A stretch of 64,000 nt of DNA from Bacteroidota bacterium. Its GTDB lineage: Bacteria; Bacteroidota; Bacteroidia; Chitinophagales; Chitinophagaceae. This document shows positions 51,456 through 60,902 of this stretch, one piece after another (the first letter of the stretch is position 1; each line of letters starts with the position of its first letter). The translations under genes were made by a program, and so were the position numbers. Under the pieces are notes generated by a model. That model saw only the letters and a program-made list of their open reading frames with translations. It did no database searches and had not been told where the DNA came from. The DNA lies in the NCBI GenBank assembly GCA_018268105.1, contig JAFDXG010000143.1, forward strand, positions 1 to 64,000, written 5' to 3'.

Positions 51456-52072
51456 TTACACAATACTTCTCTGATTTTTCTGAAGTACAATTGCAGCAGT
51501 TACAGCAGTTGGATGAGGTATATAGATACTGGAATGAAAAGATTAACGTCATCAGCCGAAAAGATATTGATCAGCTTTACGAACGACATGTTTTGCACTC
51601 GCTGGCTATCGCCGCAGTAATGGATTTTACCGGCAGTCCTGAAATTATTGATATTGGCACCGGAGGTGGTTTCCCGGGGATCCCATTGGCAATCACGTAC
51701 CCGGATATTTCATTTCATCTTGTTGATTCTATTGGCAAAAAAATAAAAGTGGTTAATGAAGTTGCGACTGCGCTACAACTCAAAAACATCACTACACAGC
51801 ATACCCGGGCAGAAGATATCACCGGACGAAAATTTGATTTTGCAATAAGCAGGGCGGTAGCTCCCCTGAAAGATCTCTGGAGGTGGAGTAAACCTCTTTT
51901 GAGGAATCAAAGAACTATGGAATCATTTAAAAATGGCCTTGTTTGCCTGAAGGGCGGGGATATGGCTACTGAGATTGCAGAAAGCAGGCTGAATCCTAAA
52001 ATCTGGAACCTGAACGAAGTGTTTGACAGGGAGTATTTCAAAGAAAAATATTTACTATACTCACCAATCTGA
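51425..52072 (+). CDS. rsmG: 16S rRNA (guanine527-N7)-methyltransferase
   Basis: RsmG methylates G527 of 16S rRNA. The 215-residue protein has the SAM-binding motif IIDIGTGGGFPGIPLAITYPDI, the FHLVDSIGKKIKVV strand and the conserved DFAISRAVAPLKDLWRW stretch. The N-terminal YWNEKINVISRKDIDQLYERHVLHS helix region is typical. It overlaps the end of the glycosyltransferase gene by 31 bp, so the two are translationally linked. Confidence 0.93.
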   Translation: MEETPKRLEVITQYFSDFSEVQLQQLQQLDEVYRYWNEKINVISRKDIDQLYERHVLHSLAIAAVMDFTGSPEIIDIGTGGGFPGIPLAITYPDISFHLVDSIGKKIKVVNEVATALQLKNITTQHTRAEDITGRKFDFAISRAVAPLKDLWRWSKPLLRNQRTMESFKNGLVCLKGGDMATEIAESRLNPKIWNLNEVFDREYFKEKYLLYSPI

Positions 52073-52091
52073 TTGAATGATTATCAAATAG

Positions 52092-52123
52092 TTTGTGCTG
52101 ACTCAGCATTTATTGTATCTTTT
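52092..52123 (+). promoter_or_regulatory. Promoter with palindromic operator in the spacer, upstream of the DISM kinase
   Basis: TTTG at 52092-52095 and TATCTTTT at 52116-52123 are 20 bp apart, near the Bacteroidota consensus. The spacer begins with the palindrome TGCTGA-C-TCAGCA (52096-52108), a plausible repressor or activator site. Confidence 0.45.
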
Positions 52124-52161
52124 TTTTATATTACAATATGCTTAAGGTTTAAAGTAACTAT

Positions 52162-54072
52162 TTGTTATTTAAAAAATTAACGATACTATTCCTGTTTTTC
52201 TCTTGCTATACTGCGTCTATAGCACAAGTTTTACATGATATTATAGATTTAGGAAGCATTAGGGATTATGATATGGTGAAAGGCAGCCTCAGCTACTTTA
52301 TTGATTATTCCCAAAGCTACTCCATCAATGAAGTTGATGATTCGAAGTTCAAACCTCCCACCGGTAAAGCTGTTTTTGATCAGAAATTTCTTAAGGCAAA
52401 TAATTTTATCAGATTGAATGCTATCAATACCGGTAGCTCTTCAGACACTTTCTATTTTTATGCTGGTAAGGCACAACATTTATCAATGTATGAATATGAC
52501 AGTGCCTCAAAACAAAAGAAATTGCTGAATAACCATATTTCTGAATTTTCACCTGCTTTGTTTAATTATGTACCTTATGTATATTTTGTTGTAAAAAAAG
52601 GGGAGCATAAAATTTTTTATTTAGATGCTGATATTAATTATTTCAACTGGTATCTTTTTGATCCTGTAATTTTAACTCCTGCGGCAGCAAACTATTTTGC
52701 TTTTAACCATATTCTGCATCCCAGCCGTATTTACATGTATATAACTCTTTTTCTGCTGGGGGTAATGTTCAGTATGCTTGCTTATACTTTTACAATATTT
52801 ATTAGAGAGTCTGCCTGGGAGTATTTTTATTACGCCTTAGCCATATTCGTTTTCATGCTGTATTTCGGGCTTCGCCTGATGAATGTTTTTTCCTTCAGCG
52901 AATTGTATTTCTCTTTTTATGACCTGAGGTATCAGTTTTTACAGTTGTTTGGATTAATGCTGATACTTAAGTTCATTATTTATTTTTTAAAGCTCAAAAC
53001 TCAAATACCGGGACTTTACAGGCAGATTAATTGGCTGATATATCTGATGATATTTTTTCTGATAGCAAATCTGCCATTTACTTTTACCAACCGTTTCAAC
53101 TATGTTGCAAATATTGCTTTTGATATCGTAAGGGTTTTTGCGTTATTGTTTTCTGTCTATATAGCAGTAGTATTAATTTTGAAGGAAAAGAAAAAAGAAG
53201 CGCGATATCTGGGCATAGGGTCCCTTCTTTCTATTGTCATGGCATGCATAGCATTGTATGTGGACAGATGGGGTGATTTTGATGACTTGCTGTTGAGGTA
53301 TAGCGGATTATCGGTGCTCATCTTCATGATAGGAGTAGTTTTTCAGATGATTATTTTTCTTCAGGCATTTGGCTATCGCCAGCGAATGCGGGAAGCTAAA
53401 CGGATCAGAGCCTTTGAACAATTGCAACTTGAAAATGACCGGAAAGAACTGGATAAATACCGGGCAATTATAGATGCAAAAGATACGGAAAGAAACCGTA
53501 TTTCACAGGAAATTCATGATGATATAGGTTCCGGTTTAACTTCAATCCGACTACTAAGCGAAATCGCTAAAGTGAAAATGAACCCTCAGGAAAGCAAGGA
53601 GCTTGAAAAAATATCTGCTACATCAAATATGCTGATGGAGAAGATGAATGAAATAATATGGACATTAAATTCGAGAAATGATATACTTCCTAACTTAATC
53701 GCCCACCTGCGTCACCAGGTAGTTGAATTTTTTGAACCACTGCCTGTGAACTTGCAACTTAACGTTCCCGAAAATATACCGGAAACAACAATTGGTGGCA
53801 AAGCCAGAAGAAATATAACCCTTGCGGTAAATGAAGCACTTCACAACATTGTTAAACATGCACATGCCACGGAAGTGAATATAACATTCACCATTAGCGA
53901 AGCATTTACTATTTCTATTGTAGACAATGGTATTGGTTTTAATGCCGGTGATACCCGTATTTTAAGTAATGGTATAAGAAATATGAAAGAACGTCTGAAT
54001 GTTATTGGCGGCACTTGTCAAATTATTAATAGTAAAGGAACGCAGATAAAATTAAATATCCCACTTCAGTAG
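52162..54072 (+). CDS. 7TMR-DISM-type sensor histidine kinase
   Basis: The 636-residue protein has a signal peptide (TILFLFFSCYTASIAQ), an extracellular sensor part and about seven transmembrane helices (roughly residues 190-410, with FNHILHPSRIYMYITLFLLG and later segments). A coiled-coil and a HisKA_3/HATPase kinase domain follow: ISQEIHDDIGSGLTSIRLLSEI (phosphorylated His near 450), then NEALHNIVKHAHAT (N box), VDNGIGFN and GIRNMKERLNVIGG. It starts at TTG 52162 because no in-frame ATG precedes the signal. The LuxR-type regulator gene follows at 54143. Confidence 0.9.
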   Translation: MLFKKLTILFLFFSCYTASIAQVLHDIIDLGSIRDYDMVKGSLSYFIDYSQSYSINEVDDSKFKPPTGKAVFDQKFLKANNFIRLNAINTGSSSDTFYFYAGKAQHLSMYEYDSASKQKKLLNNHISEFSPALFNYVPYVYFVVKKGEHKIFYLDADINYFNWYLFDPVILTPAAANYFAFNHILHPSRIYMYITLFLLGVMFSMLAYTFTIFIRESAWEYFYYALAIFVFMLYFGLRLMNVFSFSELYFSFYDLRYQFLQLFGLMLILKFIIYFLKLKTQIPGLYRQINWLIYLMIFFLIANLPFTFTNRFNYVANIAFDIVRVFALLFSVYIAVVLILKEKKKEARYLGIGSLLSIVMACIALYVDRWGDFDDLLLRYSGLSVLIFMIGVVFQMIIFLQAFGYRQRMREAKRIRAFEQLQLENDRKELDKYRAIIDAKDTERNRISQEIHDDIGSGLTSIRLLSEIAKVKMNPQESKELEKISATSNMLMEKMNEIIWTLNSRNDILPNLIAHLRHQVVEFFEPLPVNLQLNVPENIPETTIGGKARRNITLAVNEALHNIVKHAHATEVNITFTISEAFTISIVDNGIGFNAGDTRILSNGIRNMKERLNVIGGTCQIINSKGTQIKLNIPLQ

Positions 54073-54111
54073 TACCCACTTTGGGGTAGCATATATATTG
54101 GTGATATAGCA

Positions 54112-54119
54112 TAAATTTG
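54112..54119 (+). promoter_or_regulatory. -7 element of the LuxR-type regulator gene
   Basis: TAAATTTG matches TAnnTTTG exactly, 24 bp before the ATG at 54143. An inverted repeat TACCC-N5-GGGGTA lies just upstream (54073-54088) and may be a regulatory site; a -33 box at the right distance is not evident. Confidence 0.4.
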
Positions 54120-54142
54120 CAGACTGTAGTATAGAAAATATC

Positions 54143-54775
54143 ATGAGTAATATTTCTGTTTGTATAGTAGAAGATAATAATGATATACGTCAGGCGCTTG
54201 AACAAATTATCATGATGGCTGACGGATATCAGTTTAGCGGATCTTTCGTAAGTGCTGAGAGTGCGGTTATCGGTATTCCCAGGATAAAGCCAAATGTTGT
54301 GCTCATGGATATTAATCTTGGCGGAATGAGTGGTATTGATTGTGTTAGGGAACTGAAGCCACGTTTTCCGAATACTTTATTTATGATGTGTACTGTATAT
54401 GAAGAGGATGAAAAAATATTTGAAGCACTTGCCGCCGGCGCTAATGGCTATATTTTAAAAAAGACTGCACCATCAAAACTGCTTGAAGCCATAAAAGAAC
54501 TGGCAGAAGGGGGAGCCCCTATGAGCAGCCAGATTGCCCGAAAGGTTGTGGCCGCGTTCAGGGAAAAAAATACGCAATCAACCGGAGTACTGGATATATT
54601 GTCCAACAGGGAACATGAGATTTTGGAATTGCTGGCTAAAGGACTTTTATATAAAGAAATCTCTGCTAAGCTTAATATCGCACAGGAAACCGTGCGAAAA
54701 CATGTTTATCATATTTATGAGAAACTTCACGTCAACAATAGAGTGGAGGCAGTAAACAAATACTTTGGACGGTAG
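54143..54775 (+). CDS. Response regulator, LuxR/NarL type
   Basis: The 210-residue regulator has a receiver domain (VCIVEDNNDIRQALEQI; phospho-acceptor Asp near 56 in VLMDINLGGMSGIDC; Lys in YILKKTAPSKLLEAI) and a C-terminal LuxR helix-turn-helix (LSNREHEILELLAKGLLYKEISAKLNIAQETVRKHVYHIYEKL). It is almost certainly the partner of the DISM kinase 70 bp upstream. Confidence 0.94.
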   Translation: MSNISVCIVEDNNDIRQALEQIIMMADGYQFSGSFVSAESAVIGIPRIKPNVVLMDINLGGMSGIDCVRELKPRFPNTLFMMCTVYEEDEKIFEALAAGANGYILKKTAPSKLLEAIKELAEGGAPMSSQIARKVVAAFREKNTQSTGVLDILSNREHEILELLAKGLLYKEISAKLNIAQETVRKHVYHIYEKLHVNNRVEAVNKYFGR

Positions 54776-54800
54776 TTATGACTTCGACAAGTCAATTGAA

Positions 54801-54830
54801 TAAGCCGCTTCCCCATTACGAAGCGGCTTA
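54801..54830. terminator. Bidirectional rho-independent terminator
   Basis: TAAGCCGCTT / AAGCGGCTTA with a 10-nt loop separates the regulator stop (54775) from the convergent methyltransferase stop (54849). T-rich flanks occur on both sides. Confidence 0.75.
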
Positions 54831-54848
54831 TTAATTTATTCAAATATA

Positions 54849-55631
54849 TCAGGGTTTTGTTGCTACATAAAACAAGTCAAAACATTCATCGTCTGCCTGA
54901 CCAATATAATAATCTGCATGGGTGATACCTGTAGTAAGCTGCTGGTTTTGTTTTAGCAGTTTTTTCCTGTTCATACGGTTCAGGATGTCGTAAGGTATTT
55001 GCAGCAATTGACGGGGCAGCCTGTACTGAAGGTTGAATATGTCGAACCTGGTGATTCGATCTACTGATTCTTTATTCTTTTGATAATAATCCCTGATCTT
55101 TTCATTACCAAATACCCCAAGTGCCTCTACTTTTCCAAAGTAAACTGACAGTAATTGCTTTAACTCATCAAAAGTATATTCACGTACATGCCAGGGATTT
55201 CTTGTGATAGACATTTTTTTGTTGGGTGTCGTCACAATAAGTTTTCCTCCAGGTTTCAGCACCCTCGAAATTTCCTGCAGAAAAAAATGATCCCTGGGTA
55301 TATGCTCAATCACCTGAAAAGTAATTACATAATCGTAAACACCAGATTCTATACCACTTAGTGGCGGAATATTTAACTGTACAAATTTTACATTGTGTTT
55401 TTTAAAAGCCGGGGTATTTGTAATATCGGTCTCGTATTTGTCTATGGTAACAAACTCCTGAGTATGTGGTGCTATAATTTCTACACCATATCCGCTTCCT
55501 GTTCCTATTTCAAGCACTTTCCCCGAAATGCGCTTAGCTGCCTCAAGATAGGCAAGCAATGAACGTTGGAAAACGTAATTGTCTGAATGGTCTTTCTGAG
55601 AGACTCTTTCTGCAGTTTGTAAAATTTGCAT
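54849..55631 (-). CDS. SAM-dependent methyltransferase, class I
   Basis: The 260-residue protein has a Methyltransf_11/25-type core: VLEIGTGSGYGVEIIAPHTQEFVTIDKYE (motif I), YDYVITFQVIEHIPRDHFFLQEISRVLKPGGKLIVTTPN (motifs II-III). The substrate cannot be told; proteins like this methylate small molecules, lipids or sugars. A small membrane-protein gene lies upstream on the same strand (55678-55983). Confidence 0.88.
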   Translation of the reverse strand: MQILQTAERVSQKDHSDNYVFQRSLLAYLEAAKRISGKVLEIGTGSGYGVEIIAPHTQEFVTIDKYETDITNTPAFKKHNVKFVQLNIPPLSGIESGVYDYVITFQVIEHIPRDHFFLQEISRVLKPGGKLIVTTPNKKMSITRNPWHVREYTFDELKQLLSVYFGKVEALGVFGNEKIRDYYQKNKESVDRITRFDIFNLQYRLPRQLLQIPYDILNRMNRKKLLKQNQQLTTGITHADYYIGQADDECFDLFYVATKP

Positions 55632-55677
55632 TGTTATAATATAAATGCAGTTTCAAAAAATTGAATTGACTGATGGA

Positions 55678-55983
55678 TTAGTTTTCTCTAGCTTTTCTAA
55701 GAATCTTCTGATATCTTTTTTCATTGATATAACGACCAGTAAAGGCGATTGCAAAGCCGGCGAGTAACCCAAGCAAGACTATTACTGCAACTTTCCCATT
55801 ATCCTGTGCTATAGGAATAATACTAATACCGCCAAGAAAGATGACAATAAAGAAGGTGAACAACCCTACGATAGCCCCGTAGGCTATCGTATACAGGATA
55901 TAGTATTTGAGCTTTGACCCGGTACGCTGCTCCTGCCAAAATTCTATAAAACGAAGGTCTTCTTTTGTAACCTGTTTACTCAC
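55678..55983 (-). CDS. Small two-helix membrane protein
   Basis: The 101-residue protein has a charged N terminus (KEDLRFIEFWQEQRTGSK) and two hydrophobic stretches (about 30-52, YTIAYGAIVGLFTFFIVIFLGG, and 60-80, KVAVIVLLGLLAGFAIAFTG), followed by a basic tail. The start is GTG at 55983. It has no assigned family. It may be cotranscribed with the methyltransferase gene 46 bp downstream. Confidence 0.65.
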   Translation of the reverse strand: MSKQVTKEDLRFIEFWQEQRTGSKLKYYILYTIAYGAIVGLFTFFIVIFLGGISIIPIAQDNGKVAVIVLLGLLAGFAIAFTGRYINEKRYQKILRKAREN

Positions 55984-56067
55984 GATGTACTTTTTTGCTT
56001 AAAAAAAAAATTATATGGGCAATCTTCGACGGGATATAATCGTCTGTTGTATTAAAATATAGCAGCA

Positions 56068-58449
56068 TTATTCTTTCATCATTTCTTTTGCAGCCTTAAT
56101 GATATCTTCTGCATTAGGTTTGCTGAAATAGTCGCCATCCGTTCCGTAAGCCGGGCGGTTGGCCTGTGCCGTTATGGTCCTCGGGGCCACATCCAGCCAC
56201 CGGTATCCTCCCTGTTCTTCCATTACTTTATTAAACATATATGCGGTGGTGCCTCCGGGCATATCTTCATCGGCAAAAATGATGCGATTGGTTTTCTTTA
56301 ATGATTCCACAATGCTGTGATGCACATCGAATGGCAGCAGCGTTTGTACATCTATTACTTCGCAGTCTATGCCAAGGTCTTTCAATATAAGTGCTGCTTC
56401 GTAAACGATACGCAATGTGGCGCCATAAGATACAATGGTAATATCCTCGCCTGTTTTAATGATTTCGGGGATACCCAGTTGTACCCTGTAATCTAAAAGA
56501 TTTGAAGGTAATTTTTCTTTTAGCCGGTAAGCATTCAGGCATTCGATCATTATAGCCGGATCGTTGATTTCAAGCAGTGTATTGTACATGCCGGCTGCCT
56601 GCACCATATTACGGGGCACGCATACATGAAAACCACGCAATGCATTTACCAGCACCGCCATTGGCGATCCGCTGTGCCAGATACCTTCCAGCCGGTGTCC
56701 CCTTGTGCGTATAATGATCGGACAGCCCTGTTTGCCTTTTGTACGATAATGGAGGCAGGCTACATCATCGCTTAGAGGTTCCAATCCATAGAGGACATAA
56801 TCCACATATTGTATTTCGGCTATTGGTCTTAGTCCGCGCATGGCAAGGCCGATACCCTGCCCTACAATGGTCAGTTCACGTATACCGGTATCAAATATCC
56901 TGTTGCTGCCATGTTTTTGCTGAAGACCTGCAAAGGCCTGGTTCACATCCCCAATCAATCCCATATCTTCTCCAAACGCCAGTACTTTGGGATTATGTTT
57001 AAACAGGTTATCAAAATACCTGTTTAATATCTGATAGCCGTTCAGAGAAGGCGCATTGTCATCATATACCGGTGCTGAAGCCTGTACATGGGCAAGACTT
57101 TTTGTGCCTTCATTATATAAATGAGTGCGGTAAAGGTTGCTTTGCTCATTATATAATTGATTGTAATAATCCTGCACTTCAACTGATTCACTGAAATGAG
57201 CACCGGTTGCCAGCGCTTTGAGAATATCTTTTCTCAGGGGTTCCCTGTTGTTTTTAAGGCTTTTAATAGCGGTATTGATTCTGCCCGTACTATCGCCATA
57301 TTGATTGAGTGCTGACTGCAAAAGTTTAAGACTATTATCTACCATTTTTTTTAATGGTATATTATATTTTTCCCAGGCCAGTTCTTTACATTGTTTTACC
57401 AAGGTTTTTGCGGTGATCTCAATTGCATTCAGTTCTTCTTCATTTGCCAGTGCATTAGCGAGTATCCATTCTCTCATTTTTTTATTGCAGTCCCACTCCC
57501 TTTCCCATTCCAGCCTTTCCTGCGACTTATATCTCTCATGGCTACCCGAAGTGGAATGTCCCTGTGGTTGGGTTACTTCTTCTACGTGAAATATAGCCGG
57601 AGTGTGTGTATCTCTTAATTTTTGCAGCCCCTGTTCAAAAACCTCACATGTGCCCGCATAATCCCAGCATTTCACTTTGTAGATGTCTATTCCTGTTGAG
57701 CCGTTTTTTTTCTGAAACCCTCTAAGCGCTTCAGAAATAGACCCTTTTACAATCTGATCTCCTGAAGGAACAGATATCCCATACCCGTCATCCCATATAA
57801 AAATAGCAAGGGGCACCTGCAGCACACCTGCTGCATTCACGGCTTCCCAAAAATGTCCTTCAGCAGCTGAGGCATCACCAATAGTGCAAAAACAGATTTC
57901 GTTTCCATTGTCCGAAAGAGTTTTGAACTGGTGCAGCAATTCAATTTCCCTGAATGCTTTGGAGGCAAAAGCCAGTCCGAAAGCTCTTGGCATTTGCCCT
58001 GCTGTAGGTGCTATTCCATTTGTAAAATTTTTCAGTTTAACCAATTCGAGGAATTCACCATTCTTGTCCATGAATGCTGATGAGAAGTGCGCGTTCATTT
58101 GCCTGCCTGCACTATGCGGCTCTTCTTCCTCGTCAGGATTTGCATATAGCTGTGCAAAAAAATCTTCTAAAGTGGCTATGCCTGTGGCAAAGGCGATTGT
58201 TTGATCGCGGTAATAACCTGCATAGAAATCACCCGGTTTAAAAAATTTTGAGAGTGCCACCTGTGGTACTTCTTTCCCGTCGCCAAAAATGCCAAACTTG
58301 GCTTTCCCTGTAAGTACTTCTTTCCTTCCAAGTAAACTCGCTTCCCTGCTTTCGCAGGCAAGACGGTAGTCGTCTAATACTTCCTGGCGAAAACGTTCGA
58401 AGGAAAGTTTCTCTTCGGATATAGTATCGTGGGGAATGGTATATTCCAT
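56068..58449 (-). CDS. Fused 2-oxoacid dehydrogenase E1 (alpha and beta), branched-chain type
   Basis: The ~793-residue protein joins the alpha and beta subunits of a thiamine-diphosphate E1 dehydrogenase in one chain. The alpha half (1-about 440) has GKEVPQVALSKFFKPGDFYAGYYRDQ, the TPP motif CTIGDASAAEGHFWEAVNAAG and WDDGYGISVPSG. The beta half (from about 470) has KVLAFGEDMGLIGDVNQAFAGLQ, IRELTIVGQGIGLAMRGLRPIAEI, a histidine-rich RGHRLEGIWHSGSP region and the C-terminal transketolase fold (IDVQTLLPFD). It is most like 2-oxoisovalerate dehydrogenase. E2 and E3 are not adjacent. The ATG at 58449 is preferred over one at 58536. Confidence 0.9.
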   Translation of the reverse strand: MEYTIPHDTISEEKLSFERFRQEVLDDYRLACESREASLLGRKEVLTGKAKFGIFGDGKEVPQVALSKFFKPGDFYAGYYRDQTIAFATGIATLEDFFAQLYANPDEEEEPHSAGRQMNAHFSSAFMDKNGEFLELVKLKNFTNGIAPTAGQMPRAFGLAFASKAFREIELLHQFKTLSDNGNEICFCTIGDASAAEGHFWEAVNAAGVLQVPLAIFIWDDGYGISVPSGDQIVKGSISEALRGFQKKNGSTGIDIYKVKCWDYAGTCEVFEQGLQKLRDTHTPAIFHVEEVTQPQGHSTSGSHERYKSQERLEWEREWDCNKKMREWILANALANEEELNAIEITAKTLVKQCKELAWEKYNIPLKKMVDNSLKLLQSALNQYGDSTGRINTAIKSLKNNREPLRKDILKALATGAHFSESVEVQDYYNQLYNEQSNLYRTHLYNEGTKSLAHVQASAPVYDDNAPSLNGYQILNRYFDNLFKHNPKVLAFGEDMGLIGDVNQAFAGLQQKHGSNRIFDTGIRELTIVGQGIGLAMRGLRPIAEIQYVDYVLYGLEPLSDDVACLHYRTKGKQGCPIIIRTRGHRLEGIWHSGSPMAVLVNALRGFHVCVPRNMVQAAGMYNTLLEINDPAIMIECLNAYRLKEKLPSNLLDYRVQLGIPEIIKTGEDITIVSYGATLRIVYEAALILKDLGIDCEVIDVQTLLPFDVHHSIVESLKKTNRIIFADEDMPGGTTAYMFNKVMEEQGGYRWLDVAPRTITAQANRPAYGTDGDYFSKPNAEDIIKAAKEMMKE

Positions 58450-58551
58450 AAGAGCAAAAATACCCGAAATTTTCCTAAATATTGTCCTGTTTTGTAAGAC
58501 GCCATTTAATACAGATATTGCAGCATTATTCAGCAATAAAAGCAGGAGAAA

Positions 58552-59841
58552 ATGAAGTATCTTCCGTTGAACCCCAAATTATTTATCCAAAACCGTAAAA
58601 GGTTTATTGCGGCAATGGAGAAAAATGCTATTGCCATCTTCAACAGCAATGATGAGTTGCCCACAAATGGGGATGCCCTGTATACTTTTAAACAAAACTC
58701 AGATTTATACTGGCTTACCGGTATAGAGCAGGAAGATACTATGCTCATACTTTTTCCGGATAATACTGACAAGCAATACCGGGAAGTATTAGTGCTTGTA
58801 CGTCCCAATGAATTAAAGGAAAAATGGGATGGTCGCCGTTTGAGAATTAAAGAGGCTCAGGCTATATCGGGTATTGATACAATTATCTGGCTCGATACGC
58901 TGGGTGGAATGCTCCAACCCTGGATACATCTTGCTGATACCATATATCTCAACAGCAATGAAAACGACAGGAAAGCTAACCTGGTGCCTGTACGGGATTA
59001 CCGGTATGCGGAAGAAATACGGAAACGATATCCTTTACATCAATACAGACGGAGTGCAAAAATTATGAAAACATTGCGGTCCGTAAAAACAAAAGAGGAA
59101 GTGGCAGTAATGCAAACGGCAATAGATATAACTGAAAAAGCTTTTCGCCGCCTGCTGTCATTCATTCGTCCAGGAGTTATGGAATATGAGATTGAAGCGG
59201 AAATCTACCATGAATTTTTACGCAACAGAGCCACAGGTCCGGCCTATCACTCGATTATTGCCAGTGGAGACCGGGCAAGAACTCTGCATTACGTATCCAA
59301 TAACGAGGAGTGTAAAGACGGGGAACTGGTGCTGATGGACTTCGGTGCAGAATACGGAGGTTATTGCGCTGATCTGACCCGCACAGTGCCTGTAAACGGT
59401 AAGTTCACCAGGCGGCAAAAGGATGTATACAATGCCTGCCTGCACTTACACCGGTATGCTGCATCTATTTTAAGTCCGGGTATTACAATAATAGAGTATA
59501 CCGACAAAGTAGGTGAAGAGGCAACCAAGCAATTTGTGAAGCTGGGATTAATCAAAAAAGCGGATATTAAAAACGAAGACAAAGACAACCGGGCTTATCG
59601 TAAATATTTATATCATGGCATTTCGCATCATCTTGGTATAGATGTACACGATCTTGGAACCCGCACTGCTCCCATTTGTGAGGGTATGGTATTTACCATA
59701 GAACCGGGTATATATATTGAAGAAGAACAAATGGGTATTCGTATTGAGAATAATTTTTGGATAAATAAAAAAGGTAACAAAGACCTGATGAAAAATATCC
59801 CCATTACCGCTGAAGAGATTGAAGCCCTTATGAAAAAATAA
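58552..59841 (+). CDS. pepP: Xaa-Pro aminopeptidase (aminopeptidase P family)
   Basis: The 429-residue metallopeptidase removes N-terminal residues before proline. The N-terminal domain has DELPTNGDALYTFKQNSDLYWLTGIEQEDT. The C-terminal pita-bread domain carries the dimetal ligands in LMDFGAEYGGYCADLTRTVPVN (two Asp), ISHHLGIDVHD (His), EPGIYIEEEQMGIRIENNF (two Glu). A ribosome-binding AGGAG 5-10 bp before the ATG (58541-58546) is unusual in this window. It diverges from the E1 gene. Confidence 0.93.
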   Translation: MKYLPLNPKLFIQNRKRFIAAMEKNAIAIFNSNDELPTNGDALYTFKQNSDLYWLTGIEQEDTMLILFPDNTDKQYREVLVLVRPNELKEKWDGRRLRIKEAQAISGIDTIIWLDTLGGMLQPWIHLADTIYLNSNENDRKANLVPVRDYRYAEEIRKRYPLHQYRRSAKIMKTLRSVKTKEEVAVMQTAIDITEKAFRRLLSFIRPGVMEYEIEAEIYHEFLRNRATGPAYHSIIASGDRARTLHYVSNNEECKDGELVLMDFGAEYGGYCADLTRTVPVNGKFTRRQKDVYNACLHLHRYAASILSPGITIIEYTDKVGEEATKQFVKLGLIKKADIKNEDKDNRAYRKYLYHGISHHLGIDVHDLGTRTAPICEGMVFTIEPGIYIEEEQMGIRIENNFWINKKGNKDLMKNIPITAEEIEALMKK

Positions 59842-59888
59842 ATTCATTGAAGGTTCCATTCAATCAATAAAAAGTCGAAAATATTCTA

Positions 59889-60653
59889 ATGAAAAATATA
59901 CCCAACATTTTTACATTGCTGAATCTGTTTTTTGGATGTCTTGCCATTATTGTAGTACTACAGTCTGGTATCAGCCTGATAAATACTGCCGACGGAACAC
60001 AGATGATGAATATGCCTGAAGCTATATTTATGGCATCACTTTATATTGGTATCGCCGCAGTGGTTGATTTTTTTGATGGATTTGTCGCCCGTTTATTCAA
60101 AGCGCAGTCGGCAATGGGTAAAGAACTTGACTCACTGGCAGATGTGGTTAGCTTTGGGGTTGCGCCCGGTATGATTATTTACCAGTTTCTTCGCTTATCT
60201 GTAGCCCGTCAGGAAGACGGTTTGGATGCAAGTGCGGTGTGGTTGCTTCCTGCACTTATATTACCTTGTGCAGCCGCCTGGAGACTGGCAAAATTTAATA
60301 TTGATGATACGCAGCACTTTTCATTCCGGGGCGTACCAACACCTGCAGCAGGATTGCTGGTAGCTTCTTTTCCTCTGATATTCTGGAGTATTGACCCCGG
60401 GTTTATTGACCTTTTTTTGAATAAATGGTTATGGTATGCTATTGTACTGCTGCTAAGCTATCTGATGATTTCAGATATTCCTATAATGAGCCTGAAGTTT
60501 AAAAATTATTCGCTAAAAGATAATATACCCAAACTGATATTACTGGCAACTGGAATTGTGCTGGTAGTTCTGTTTAAATGGGCGGCCATTCCGCTTATTT
60601 TTATCGCTTACATTCTTTTATCTTTGCTGCTCAAAAATAAGATCACATCATGA
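59889..60653 (+). CDS. pssA: CDP-diacylglycerol-serine O-phosphatidyltransferase
   Basis: PssA makes phosphatidylserine from CDP-diacylglycerol and serine, the precursor of phosphatidylethanolamine. The 254-residue membrane protein has the CDP-alcohol phosphatidyltransferase motif DGFVARLFKAQSAMGKELDSLAD (D-G-x2-A-R-x8-G-x3-D-x3-D) near residues 62-84 and about seven transmembrane helices. Its stop overlaps the purS start by 4 bp, so the two genes are translationally coupled. Confidence 0.9.
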   Translation: MKNIPNIFTLLNLFFGCLAIIVVLQSGISLINTADGTQMMNMPEAIFMASLYIGIAAVVDFFDGFVARLFKAQSAMGKELDSLADVVSFGVAPGMIIYQFLRLSVARQEDGLDASAVWLLPALILPCAAAWRLAKFNIDDTQHFSFRGVPTPAAGLLVASFPLIFWSIDPGFIDLFLNKWLWYAIVLLLSYLMISDIPIMSLKFKNYSLKDNIPKLILLATGIVLVVLFKWAAIPLIFIAYILLSLLLKNKITS

Positions 60654-60895
60654 CCTACGCAGTACATATCAATATTATGCCGTTAAAAGAATTGCTTGAT
60701 CCGCAGGGAAAAGCAGTAATGAGTGGATTGAGCAATCTCGGTCTAAAAGGTATTAATGATGTACGTATAGGCAAACATATTATACTCCAGGTTGAGGCTG
60801 ACTCCAAAGAAGCTGCACAAAAGATTGCAGAAGAAGCTGCTCAGAAGTTACTGGCCAACCAGGTAATGGAATATTTTGAAATCACAGTTAACTAA
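60650..60895 (+). CDS. purS: Phosphoribosylformylglycinamidine synthase subunit PurS
   Basis: The 81-residue protein is the small subunit of the PurL/PurQ/PurS complex of purine biosynthesis. It shows the short ferredoxin-like fold IMPLKELLDPQGKAVMSGLSNLGLKGINDVRIGKHIILQVEA. Its ATG lies in the last 4 bp of pssA. No purL or purQ is in the window; the presence of PurS implies the multi-subunit form elsewhere in the genome. Confidence 0.92.
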   Translation: MTYAVHINIMPLKELLDPQGKAVMSGLSNLGLKGINDVRIGKHIILQVEADSKEAAQKIAEEAAQKLLANQVMEYFEITVN

Positions 60896-60902
60896 GCAAT
60901 GA

